From CAHJXF01 sp038225855 (lineage in GTDB: Bacteria; Pseudomonadota; Gammaproteobacteria; Burkholderiales; Burkholderiaceae_D): a DNA stretch of 64,000 bases. Numbering within the stretch: position 1 is the stretch's first letter; every line of letters begins with the position of its first letter. Location of the stretch: NCBI GenBank assembly GCA_038225855.1, contig JBBRQU010000011.1, positions 1-64,000 of the forward strand. Reading direction: 5' to 3'. The notes beneath the pieces were generated by a model, which saw only the letters and a program-made list of their open reading frames with translations, made no database searches and was not told the DNA's origin. The translations under genes and the position numbers were made by a program. Below are positions 26,959-34,044 of this stretch, in pieces.

Positions 26959-28133
26959 GGCGCGCGGCCTCCCTCGAGGCCTTCGTGGATGCGATCGAAA
27001 TAGGCGGCGACCAGAGCGTGATAGCGCGCATCGTCGAGCAGGAACGCGTCGTGTCCATGCGGCGCGTCGATCTCCGCATAGGTCACCGGATGCTTGTTGT
27101 CGAGCAATGCCTTGACGATCTCGCGGCTCTTCTCGGGTGCGAAGCGCCAGTCGGTGGAGAACGAGACGACCAGAAAGCGCGCGCGCGCAGCGGCGAGCGC
27201 AGCGGCGAGCGAGCCGGCGAACCGCGCCGCTGGATCGAAGTAATCGAGCGCCTTGGTGATCAGGAGGTACGAGTTCGCGTCGAAGTAATCGGAGAACTTG
27301 TCGCCCTGATAGCGCAGATAACTTTCGATCTCGAACTCGGCGCCGAAACCGAATGCGAGGTCGTCGGCCTTCAGCGAGCGCCCGAATTTTTCGGCCATGT
27401 CGTCGTCCGACAGATACGTGATGTGGCCGATCATGCGCGCAACGCGCAGGCCACGGCGCGGCACGACGCGATGCGCGTAGTAGTCGCCGCCATGAAAATC
27501 GGGGTCGGTGAGGATGGCCTGACGCGCGACATCGTTGAACGCGATGTTCTGCGCCGAGAGCTTGGCGGTCGACGCGACCGCAATGCAATGCGCGACGCGA
27601 TGCGGATGGCGCACGCTCCACGCGAGCGCCTGCATGCCGCCCAGCGATCCGCCCATCACCGCGGCAAAGCGTTGGATACCGAGCACGTCGGCCAGACGCG
27701 CCTGGGCGTCGACCCAATCCTCGACCGTGACGACGGGAAACGCTGCACCGTATGGCTTGCCGGTCGCGCGATCGATCGATGCAGGTCCGGTCGATCCGAA
27801 GCAGGAGCCCAGGTTGTTGACGCCCACAGCGAAGAAGCGATCGGTGTCGACGGGTTTCCCGGACCCGACCATGTTGTCCCACCAGCCGGGGTTGTCGGGC
27901 GCATCGGCGTCTTCTTTTGCGTACACACCCGCGACGTGATGCGACGCGTTGAGCGCGTGGCAGATCAGGACCGCATTGGAGCGATCGGCGTTGAGCGTGC
28001 CGTAGGTCTCCACCGCGAGTTCGTAGTTCGAGAGGCTCGCGCCGCTTTGCAGCGGCAGCGGTTCGGCGAACGCGAAGCGCTGCGGGACCACGACAGCGGA
28101 TGCCGCGTTCTGTGCGGCAGACGATGAATCCAA
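26955..28133 (-). CDS. metX: MetX, homoserine O-acyltransferase
   Basis: A 392-residue alpha/beta-hydrolase enzyme activating homoserine for methionine synthesis. The nucleophile is Ser163 in VMGGSLGGMQAL; the acid is in FSTDWRFAPE and the base His in APHGHDAFLLDD. YELAVETYGTLNADRSNAVL and VGVNNLGSCFGSTGP are MetX hallmarks. Betaproteobacterial members often use succinyl-CoA, but the donor cannot be settled by eye. Start ATG at 28133. The gene is preceded by a leader of about 160 bases with a terminator and aptamer-like sequence, so expression is probably controlled by premature termination. Confidence 0.95.
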   Translation of the reverse strand: MDSSSAAQNAASAVVVPQRFAFAEPLPLQSGASLSNYELAVETYGTLNADRSNAVLICHALNASHHVAGVYAKEDADAPDNPGWWDNMVGSGKPVDTDRFFAVGVNNLGSCFGSTGPASIDRATGKPYGAAFPVVTVEDWVDAQARLADVLGIQRFAAVMGGSLGGMQALAWSVRHPHRVAHCIAVASTAKLSAQNIAFNDVARQAILTDPDFHGGDYYAHRVVPRRGLRVARMIGHITYLSDDDMAEKFGRSLKADDLAFGFGAEFEIESYLRYQGDKFSDYFDANSYLLITKALDYFDPAARFAGSLAAALAAARARFLVVSFSTDWRFAPEKSREIVKALLDNKHPVTYAEIDAPHGHDAFLLDDARYHALVAAYFDRIHEGLEGGRAP

Positions 28134-28296
28134 GGAACGTGCGTCCAGAAAAACCCGACCGCGCAGACCAAAGCGCGTCGGGTCGGATCGCTTTAGCCGT
28201 ATTTATTTCAGGCCTGAAGGATTTTCGCCCCGGCCCGAGCGCCCGCAAGCTGAGGCCGCAGCAAAGGCAGCATCAAATCGGCGCGAATCAAATCGA
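28134..28296 (-). promoter_or_regulatory. metX leader, candidate SAM-II-like riboswitch
   Basis: Between the promoter and metX the RNA contains a GCGCC/GGCGC stem (about 28286 and 28240) whose loop begins GATTTGATGCTGCC and ends CAGCTTGCGG. Then comes a hairpin TCGGGCC/GGCCTGA, then AATAAATACGGCTAAAGCG, then an intrinsic terminator. The order GATTTG, CTTGC next to P1', AATAAA and GCTAAAG resembles SAM-II aptamers, which sit before metX or metA genes mainly in alphaproteobacteria. The extra hairpin and long loop are not standard. The identification is tentative; a termination-controlled leader is better supported. Confidence 0.4.
28149..28182 (-). terminator. intrinsic terminator in the metX leader
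   Basis: On the minus strand CCCGACGCGC pairs with GCGCGGTCGGG (ten pairs, one bulge) around an eight-base loop, followed by TTTTT at 28153..28149. It ends only 16 bases before the metX ATG, and about 200 bases after the previous gene, so it fits attenuation of metX better than termination of the upstream gene. Confidence 0.75.
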
Positions 28297-28301
28297 GGCG
28301 G

Positions 28302-28330
28302 ACAGTAGCCGAACGCCTGGTGAGCGTCAA
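28302..28330 (-). promoter_or_regulatory. sigma70 promoter for metX
   Basis: TTGACG (28330..28325) and TACTGT (28307..28302) are exactly 17 bases apart on the minus strand, between the upstream gene's stop and metX. Transcription would begin near 28295. Confidence 0.65.
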
Positions 28331-28387
28331 ATGCTCCCGGCGGTCATTGCGACGAGCGAAGCGGCGAGCACTCGCGGGGCCTGTCAT

Positions 28388-28810
28388 TCACTTCCATTCG
28401 AACGTCACCAGCGACGCCTTGCCCGCGCTCACGGTTCGCGTCTGCGCCTGACTTTGATAGGTCGCAGTCACCGCGTAGCTTCCCGCCGGCAGCTTGAGAA
28501 GTAGATAGGGACCAACCGCCGGCGCTTCGAACACCGCGTTGCCTTTGGCATCCTTGACCGTCACCGCGACGTTCGCGACGTACTCGGCTCGCGGGCTCGC
28601 CGCGCGCGCGAAGGCCAGCGCCATCGAATAGTCCTTCATCTGCTGCTTGATGTATTGGACCTCTTCGTCGCCTGCGCCGCCGTTCAGATAGGCGATGCTT
28701 CCCTGCGTCTGCGGCTGCGGCATCGGAGCCTGGGCGAACAGGCCCGAAGAAAAAGCGAAACCCGCGGCCAGGGTCGTGACCGCGACAAGACGATGGCTGA
28801 TTTTTTTCAT
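28388..28810 (-). CDS. secreted protein of unknown function
   Basis: A 140-residue exported protein: signal peptide about 1-26 (AFSSGLFAQA), then a short helical part (EVQYIKQQMKDYSMALAFA) and a beta-rich C-terminal domain (about 75-140) with VTVKDAKGNAVFEAPAVGPYLLLKLPAGSYAVTATYQS. The latter has the pattern of carboxypeptidase-regulatory-like (beta-sandwich) domains that bind other periplasmic components. It is monocistronic as far as can be seen, between degQ and metX on the same strand. No enzyme motif is present. Confidence 0.7.
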   Translation of the reverse strand: MKKISHRLVAVTTLAAGFAFSSGLFAQAPMPQPQTQGSIAYLNGGAGDEEVQYIKQQMKDYSMALAFARAASPRAEYVANVAVTVKDAKGNAVFEAPAVGPYLLLKLPAGSYAVTATYQSQAQTRTVSAGKASLVTFEWK

Positions 28811-28919
28811 GGCGCTCTCCGACAGGTTGAGCGCGTCGAAACGCGCGAACGGGTGTGACCGTTCGCGCTGCCGCAGGTTCGCGTCGTTGCTGCCGCCCGC
28901 GAAAGGGAGCGGTTGTCGA

Positions 28920-30461
28920 TCAGCCCAACTCGATCGGCACGAAGATGCGCGCGCGTCCTCGCTGAACCAGGATCGCGGCGTTCTTGCCGGCCTTCGCGAT
29001 CAAGCCCTTCAACTGCTCGGCGGTCTGCACCGGCTGGCCGTTGAACGAGAGGATCACATCACCCGGCTGAATGCCGGCCTCGGCCGCCGGCCCGGTGGCT
29101 TCCTCGACCACGAGACCGTTGCCGTTCGAGATCGCGCCCAACTGCTTGGCCTCTTCGGGGCGCAGCGGACGGACGGCGACGCCGAGCCGGCCGCCCTGGT
29201 CGCTGGCTGTATCGGCGCTAGCCACCAAGGCCGCGTCCTTGAACTCACCGAGCGCGACATCGACGTCGGTCGGCTTGCCGTCGCGCCACACTTGCAGATG
29301 CGTCGTCGAACCGGGCTTGAGGATCGAGACGCGCGCGGGCAGATCGCTCGATCGATCGATGTCGCGACCGTCGAGCTTGGTGATCACGTCGCCGGCCTTG
29401 AGACCCGCCTTGGCCGCCGGGCTGCCCGACTCGACATCGGAGACCAGCGCGCCCATCGGACGTGGCAGCTTGAACGAGTTGGCCAGTCGCTGGTTGACGT
29501 CCTGGATCGTCACGCCCAGACGGGCGCGCGTCACCTTGCCATGCGCGACCAGTTGATCCTTGACGTGCATCGCGAGGTCGATCGGGACTGCGAACGAGAT
29601 TCCCTGGAAACCGCCTGACTCCGAAAAGATCTGCGAGTTGATGCCGACCACTTCACCGTTCAGGTTGAACAGCGGACCACCCGAGTTGCCCGGATTGACC
29701 GGCACGTCGGTCTGAATGAACGGGTAGCTGTCGGTCGGCAGCGAACGCGACTTGGCCGAGACGATGCCGGCCGTCACGCTGTTGTCGAACCCGAACGGCG
29801 AGCCGATCGCGACCACCCACTCGCCGACATTGAGCTTCTCGGACGACCCGAGCGCCACCACCGGCAGATTCTTCGCATCGATCTTGATGACTGCAATGTC
29901 GCTCTTCTTGTCGCTGCCCAGGACCTTGGCGGTGAACTCCCGGCGGTCGGTGAGCTTGACCGTGACGGTCGAAGCGCCATCGACCACGTGCGCATTGGTG
30001 AGGATGGTGCCGTCGGAACTGACGATGAAGCCCGAGCCGAGTCCGCGCATGACCCCGCCACCGCCGCGCGGTCCGCGAAACTGAGGGCCGTTGGGTCCCC
30101 CGGGCAGATTGCGAAAGAACTGGCTGAACGGATCCTCCTCATCGTCGCCGTTCGGATCGCTGCGCCGATGCGGATTGAGCGAACTCTTGGTCGCGCGCTG
30201 CGTGACCGTGATGTTGACCACCGCAGGACCATAGCGCTGTACCAGTCCGGTAAAGTTGGGAAGCTGCGCCTGAGGCGTCGCGATCTGCGCGGCCGCAGCG
30301 GCAACCGGCACGGCCGGTTGATTGGCGGCAACGCTCGTGATCGGATCGTTCGCGGCGTGGGCCGGATCGACGAGCGGCATTTCGACCTTCGCAAGCGCGA
30401 AGCCCGCGCCACCGATCACGCCGGCGAGTACGAGATTACGGGTCAGTCGGTTCAGTTTCAT
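28920..30461 (-). CDS. Do-family serine protease (DegQ/MucD-like)
   Basis: A 513-residue periplasmic protease-chaperone. A signal sequence (about 1-35) and an Ala/Pro linker lead to a trypsin-like domain with His in TNAHVVDGA, Asp in SDIAVIKID and Ser in NPGNSGGPLFN. Two PDZ domains follow (about 310-400 with GALVSDVESGSPAAKAGL, and 420-510 with GLVVEEATGPAAEAGIQPGD). A Gly/Arg-rich stretch before the protease domain holds RSDPNGDDEEDPFSQFF, the LA-loop position. Start ATG 30461 was preferred over 30470 because GGGGA lies at a normal distance. A PmrA/QseB-type box lies about 55 bases upstream. Confidence 0.93.
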   Translation of the reverse strand: MKLNRLTRNLVLAGVIGGAGFALAKVEMPLVDPAHAANDPITSVAANQPAVPVAAAAAQIATPQAQLPNFTGLVQRYGPAVVNITVTQRATKSSLNPHRRSDPNGDDEEDPFSQFFRNLPGGPNGPQFRGPRGGGGVMRGLGSGFIVSSDGTILTNAHVVDGASTVTVKLTDRREFTAKVLGSDKKSDIAVIKIDAKNLPVVALGSSEKLNVGEWVVAIGSPFGFDNSVTAGIVSAKSRSLPTDSYPFIQTDVPVNPGNSGGPLFNLNGEVVGINSQIFSESGGFQGISFAVPIDLAMHVKDQLVAHGKVTRARLGVTIQDVNQRLANSFKLPRPMGALVSDVESGSPAAKAGLKAGDVITKLDGRDIDRSSDLPARVSILKPGSTTHLQVWRDGKPTDVDVALGEFKDAALVASADTASDQGGRLGVAVRPLRPEEAKQLGAISNGNGLVVEEATGPAAEAGIQPGDVILSFNGQPVQTAEQLKGLIAKAGKNAAILVQRGRARIFVPIELG

Positions 30462-30515
30462 CGGAGTCATCCCCACGCGAAGAGAAATTGGATGTCTGGA
30501 TGTTAAGCGGTCAAT

Positions 30516-30532
30516 CTTAAGCAAGGCTTAAG
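30516..30532. promoter_or_regulatory. PmrA/QseB-type box upstream of the degQ-like gene
   Basis: CTTAAG-CAAGG-CTTAAG is an exact match to the direct-repeat box CTTAAG-N5-CTTAAG bound by PmrA/QseB-type OmpR-family regulators. A weaker half-site GTTAAG lies at 30502-30507, on the gene side. A regulator of this subfamily is encoded at 33348-34031. The link between the two is inference. Confidence 0.55.
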
Positions 30533-30591
30533 AGCGCGCGAGGCGGGCGCGCAGACCCGCGCGCGCCATGCCGTGCTATTTCGCGGTGCGG

Positions 30592-31620
30592 CTAGTCGTC
30601 ATCATCCCCCCCATGGATGGGGGGAATCCGCGCCGGTATCCGCGAGATGGTGTGACGCGTGACCTCGGCGGCCCACTGCGAGTCCACCGCTTGCGGCAAA
30701 CTGAACAGCCGCAGGTCGAGCGCGAGATTGGTGATGTAGATGAAGTGCCCGACGCGCACCAGACTCGCGGGGAACAAGAGGCCGCGTGGCGAACCTCGGC
30801 GATCGATGCCGTTGAAGTCGCCGAGCTTGGCGATCACGCGTCCGGAGGGATTGACGACCACTATCTCGTCGGCCTGATTGGCGGCGACCCACAGGTTGTC
30901 GTCTTCGTCGAGGATCAATCCGTCGGCGCCGTTGATGCTGTTGACGAACACCGCGGGCGCCCCGGGCGCGCCACCCGCGACCGGAATCTTCACGATCGTA
31001 TCGTTGCCGGTATTGGCCACGAACAACATGTTCCTCGCCTTGTTGAAGCCCAGGCCGTTGGCGCCGAAGGGCGGCACGCCGGTCGTGGTCAGCAGGGGAC
31101 TCGTGACCCATGCGGTGGCCGCGCCTCCGCCCGGGCCGGTCTTCCAGATGATGCCCTGCGCCGAATCGGAGACGTAAACATTGCCACCCGCGTCGAAGGT
31201 CAACGCGTTGAGGCCCGACGCGCCGGTCACCGTCATGAACACCGACGACGCGCCGGTCTCGGGATCCACGCGCAGGACCTTGCCCCCGCCGAAGTCGATC
31301 ACCAGCAGTGCACGCGTGATCGGATGGAAGTCCAGACCGAGCAGCAACGTGCTCGAGTGGGCCACGTTGAGGACGCGCCTGGTCCGGCCATCGCGATCGA
31401 GCACCACGATCTGGCCCACGCCGCTGGACGTGCCGCCGACCGCGAAATCGGCGACGTAGAAGTTGCCGTAGAAATCCGCAGCGATGCCTTCGGGATTGTT
31501 GGCTCCCGCCGGCAGCGTGGCGAAACGGGTGACCTCGCCGCGGTCCCAGGCAAGTGCCGGCAGGGGAGCGAGAATCAATGCGGTGAGCAACAGCAGGAAC
31601 GACAGCGCGCTGCGTTTCAT
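30592..31620 (-). CDS. secreted SMP-30/gluconolactonase-like beta-propeller
   Basis: A 342-residue exported protein: signal peptide about 1-24 (LAPLPALAW), then repeated blades of the NHL/SMP-30 type, each with the pattern N-x-x-x-GL or D-x-x-G-N-x-Y/L-x-V, for example NNPEGIAADFYGNFYVADF, LNALTFDAGGNVYVSDSAQ and ADGLILDEDDNLWVAANQ. The C-terminus is acidic (GGDDDD). Members bind calcium and hydrolyse lactones or serve as binding scaffolds; no defined activity can be assigned. GGAGGCC precedes the ATG. It lies between degQ and the sensor kinase gene on the same strand. Confidence 0.75.
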   Translation of the reverse strand: MKRSALSFLLLLTALILAPLPALAWDRGEVTRFATLPAGANNPEGIAADFYGNFYVADFAVGGTSSGVGQIVVLDRDGRTRRVLNVAHSSTLLLGLDFHPITRALLVIDFGGGKVLRVDPETGASSVFMTVTGASGLNALTFDAGGNVYVSDSAQGIIWKTGPGGGAATAWVTSPLLTTTGVPPFGANGLGFNKARNMLFVANTGNDTIVKIPVAGGAPGAPAVFVNSINGADGLILDEDDNLWVAANQADEIVVVNPSGRVIAKLGDFNGIDRRGSPRGLLFPASLVRVGHFIYITNLALDLRLFSLPQAVDSQWAAEVTRHTISRIPARIPPIHGGDDDD

Positions 31621-31771
31621 AAGGCCTCCGTTGGGTACACGATTTGGGCGGGCAGGTCACTGCGACAAGCGGCCGCCACGCCGGGATGGGACGTATCGAA
31701 CAAGTGCTGCGGAACGCGCAAATTCTAAAGGGACTGCAATCGATCGCGATACGAATTTCTGGTTTGTGGTC

Positions 31772-33184
31772 TCACTGCATTCCGGATGACAAATCTTTGA
31801 GGAATCGCACTTCGACCGTCAGCCCCCTGCCCTGCGCCGCGTCGACAAGGACAACGCTCGCCCCATGCCGCTCGGCGATGCGCCTGACGATCGCGAGACC
31901 CAGGCCGCTGCCGCGCGTATCGCCGGCGGCGCGCGCGGCGTCCCCGCGATGGAAGCGGTCGAACACGCGCTCGCGTTCATGCGCTGCGATGCCAGGTCCG
32001 TCGTCGCTGACCGAAAGTACCACCGCGTCGTCGCGGCTTTCAACGCCGACATCGACGCGGCCGCCGTGCGGCGTATAGCGCAACGCGTTGTCGATCAGAT
32101 TGCCGAGCAACGTGAAGAGCGCGTCGCGATCGCCGACCACTTCGATCGGGGTCGCGTCGACATCCGGCTCCGCGACCTCCTCGGGGTGGGTGGCGTGCAG
32201 GCCGATCCCCAGATCGATGCCGCGATCGAGCGCGAGATGCGCATGCGCCGCGACCGACGCATGCGCGAGCGCGAGCAGGTCGACGCGTGTCGAATCGCGC
32301 GCATGCGCCGCGCCTGATTCCAGAGGCGCGCTCGCGCGATCCGCATCGGGCTCGGCGCGCGCGAGAGCGAGCAACTGCTCGACCAGGCGCGATGCCCGCT
32401 CCAGCCCTTCGCGCAACGCGCCCAGCGCCGTGGCGCGTGAGCGCGCGTCGCCGGCGCGCTCGGCCACCTGCAGTTGCAACTGCAAGGCCGTCAGCGGCGT
32501 TCTCAATTCGTGCGCGGCGTCGGCGATGAAGGCGCGCTGCGCGTCGCGCGCCATCGCCAGATCGGCGAGCAATCGATTGAGCGATGCGACCAGCGGCGCG
32601 ACCTCTTCAGGCAAGGCGTCTTCGGACAAGCGCTCGAGCGCTTCGGGCTTGCGCGCCGCGACTTCGCCCGCGACGCGACGCAGCGGGGCGAGCCCGCGAC
32701 CGACCACCCACCATAGCGAGCCCGCCAGGATCGGCAGCAAGATCAGAAGCGGCAGCACGGTGCGCAAGGCGACCTGCGCGGCCAGCGCACTGCGCACGCG
32801 CATCGGCTGCGCGACTTCGAGCAGGTTCTGGTCGACCATCGTCGCGTACACGCGCCAGTCGCCGCGCGGCGTCGTCACCGTGGTCAAGCCGAGCTCTGCA
32901 CGCGCGGGCAACGGCACATCGGCATGCGAGCTGTAAACGAAAACGCCGATGCGATTCCAGATGCGGATCACAACGTCCTCGCCGGCTTCCGGAACGCCGG
33001 GCGCTTGCGGTGCGAGCGCGCCGAACGCGCGCACCGGAAGCGCTGCCGCGAACTGGCGCAACTGCATGTCGAAAAGCGCATTGGCCTCGTCGCGCGCCTG
33101 CCGATAGACCACGCCGCCCGTGATCGCAATCCCCGCGACCATGACCGCGAACACCGACAGCAGCAGTCGTCGTTGAATCGACAT
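31772..33184 (-). CDS. sensor histidine kinase, QseC/PmrB type
   Basis: A 470-residue membrane kinase. Two membrane helices (about 7-28 and 163-185) enclose a periplasmic sensor domain of about 135 residues. A HAMP-like linker follows, then the H-box AHELRTPLTALQLQL with the phospho-His (about residue 247), N-box NLIDNALRYTPHGG, G1 DDGPGI and G2 GSGLGLAIV. ATG 33184 was chosen because it directly precedes the first helix (MSIQRRLLLSVFAVMVAGI). The kinase follows its response regulator with a 163-base gap that holds a repeat doublet, unusual for a pair normally overlapping. Confidence 0.92.
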   Translation of the reverse strand: MSIQRRLLLSVFAVMVAGIAITGGVVYRQARDEANALFDMQLRQFAAALPVRAFGALAPQAPGVPEAGEDVVIRIWNRIGVFVYSSHADVPLPARAELGLTTVTTPRGDWRVYATMVDQNLLEVAQPMRVRSALAAQVALRTVLPLLILLPILAGSLWWVVGRGLAPLRRVAGEVAARKPEALERLSEDALPEEVAPLVASLNRLLADLAMARDAQRAFIADAAHELRTPLTALQLQLQVAERAGDARSRATALGALREGLERASRLVEQLLALARAEPDADRASAPLESGAAHARDSTRVDLLALAHASVAAHAHLALDRGIDLGIGLHATHPEEVAEPDVDATPIEVVGDRDALFTLLGNLIDNALRYTPHGGRVDVGVESRDDAVVLSVSDDGPGIAAHERERVFDRFHRGDAARAAGDTRGSGLGLAIVRRIAERHGASVVLVDAAQGRGLTVEVRFLKDLSSGMQ

Positions 33185-33240
33185 GCGCGCGCTCAGCTTA
33201 TTGATGATGACCAAATGAGCGACGGTGTCTGTCCAGTCCC

Positions 33241-33316
33241 CGTCGTTCCCGCGCAAGCGGGAATCCAGCGTCTTTCGACGGACGCCAATGGGTCCCCGCT
33301 TGCTCGGGGGACGACG
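33241..33316. repeat. REP-like inverted doublet, type C (second copy)
   Basis: TTCCCGCGCAAGCGGGAA and CCCCGCTTGCTCGGGGG-type units enclose the spacer CAGCGTCTTTCGACGGACGCC, which is the reverse complement of the spacer in the copy at 18437-18515. It separates the response-regulator and kinase genes. Confidence 0.82.
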
Positions 33317-33347
33317 CTTTCCATGCTGCTTGCTGTAAACATCGCGA

Positions 33348-34031
33348 TCAGTGTGTCGCGATGGTGTAGCCGACGCCGCGCACGTTGCGGATCAGATCGG
33401 CGCCGAGCTTCTTGCGCAGGCCGTGCACATAGACCTCGACCGTGTTGCTGCCCGGCTCCTCGTCCCATCCGTAGAGTTTTTCTTCGAGCTGTGCGCGCGA
33501 CAGTACCGCGCCGGAACGTTCGAGCAAGGCTTCAAGCACCGCGAACTCGCGCGCCGAGAGCGGCACGGGTTCATCGTTCTTTCGCACTTCGCGGCGCGCG
33601 GGATCGAGCGTGACGACGTTCTCGCCGTGTCGATGGCGCAGCAATGTTTCGGCGCGTCCGCTGCGCCGTCGATGCAAGGCGCGCATGCGTGCGCCCAGCT
33701 CATCGAGATCGAAGGGCTTGACGAGGTAGTCGTCGGCGCCCGCATCGAGGCCGGCGACGCGATCGGCCACTGCGTCGCGCGCGGTCATGATCAGCACCGG
33801 CACGCCGTTGCCGCGCGCGCGCAGGCCGCGCAGCACATCGAGCCCGCCCTTCTTCGGCAGGCCCAGGTCGAGCAGCACGAGGTCATAGGCTTGATTGCCT
33901 TGCGTGAACGACAGCGCGGTCTCGGCGGCAGCGCCATCGGTGACCCAGTCGATCGCGAACCCGTCGGGCCGCAGGCCCGCACGCACGCTGGTTCCGATCA
34001 TCGCATCGTCTTCGACGAGCAGGACTCGCAT
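33348..34031 (-). CDS. OmpR-family response regulator, QseB/PmrA type
   Basis: A 227-residue DNA-binding regulator. The receiver domain has the acidic pocket (Glu7, Asp8, Asp9), the phospho-acceptor Asp55 in LVLLDLGLP, and Lys in YLVKPFDLDEL near residue 104. The winged-helix domain (about 130-225) ends in SNTVEVYVHGLRKKLGADLIRNVRGVGYTI. ATG 34031 starts MRVLLVEDD as in the family. It lies 13 bases after the GGDEF-EAL gene and before the kinase, so one operon is likely. PmrA/QseB relatives bind CTTAAG-type repeats like the one at 30516. Confidence 0.93.
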   Translation of the reverse strand: MRVLLVEDDAMIGTSVRAGLRPDGFAIDWVTDGAAAETALSFTQGNQAYDLVLLDLGLPKKGGLDVLRGLRARGNGVPVLIMTARDAVADRVAGLDAGADDYLVKPFDLDELGARMRALHRRRSGRAETLLRHRHGENVVTLDPARREVRKNDEPVPLSAREFAVLEALLERSGAVLSRAQLEEKLYGWDEEPGSNTVEVYVHGLRKKLGADLIRNVRGVGYTIATH

Positions 34032-34044
34032 GACGATTTCTGCG

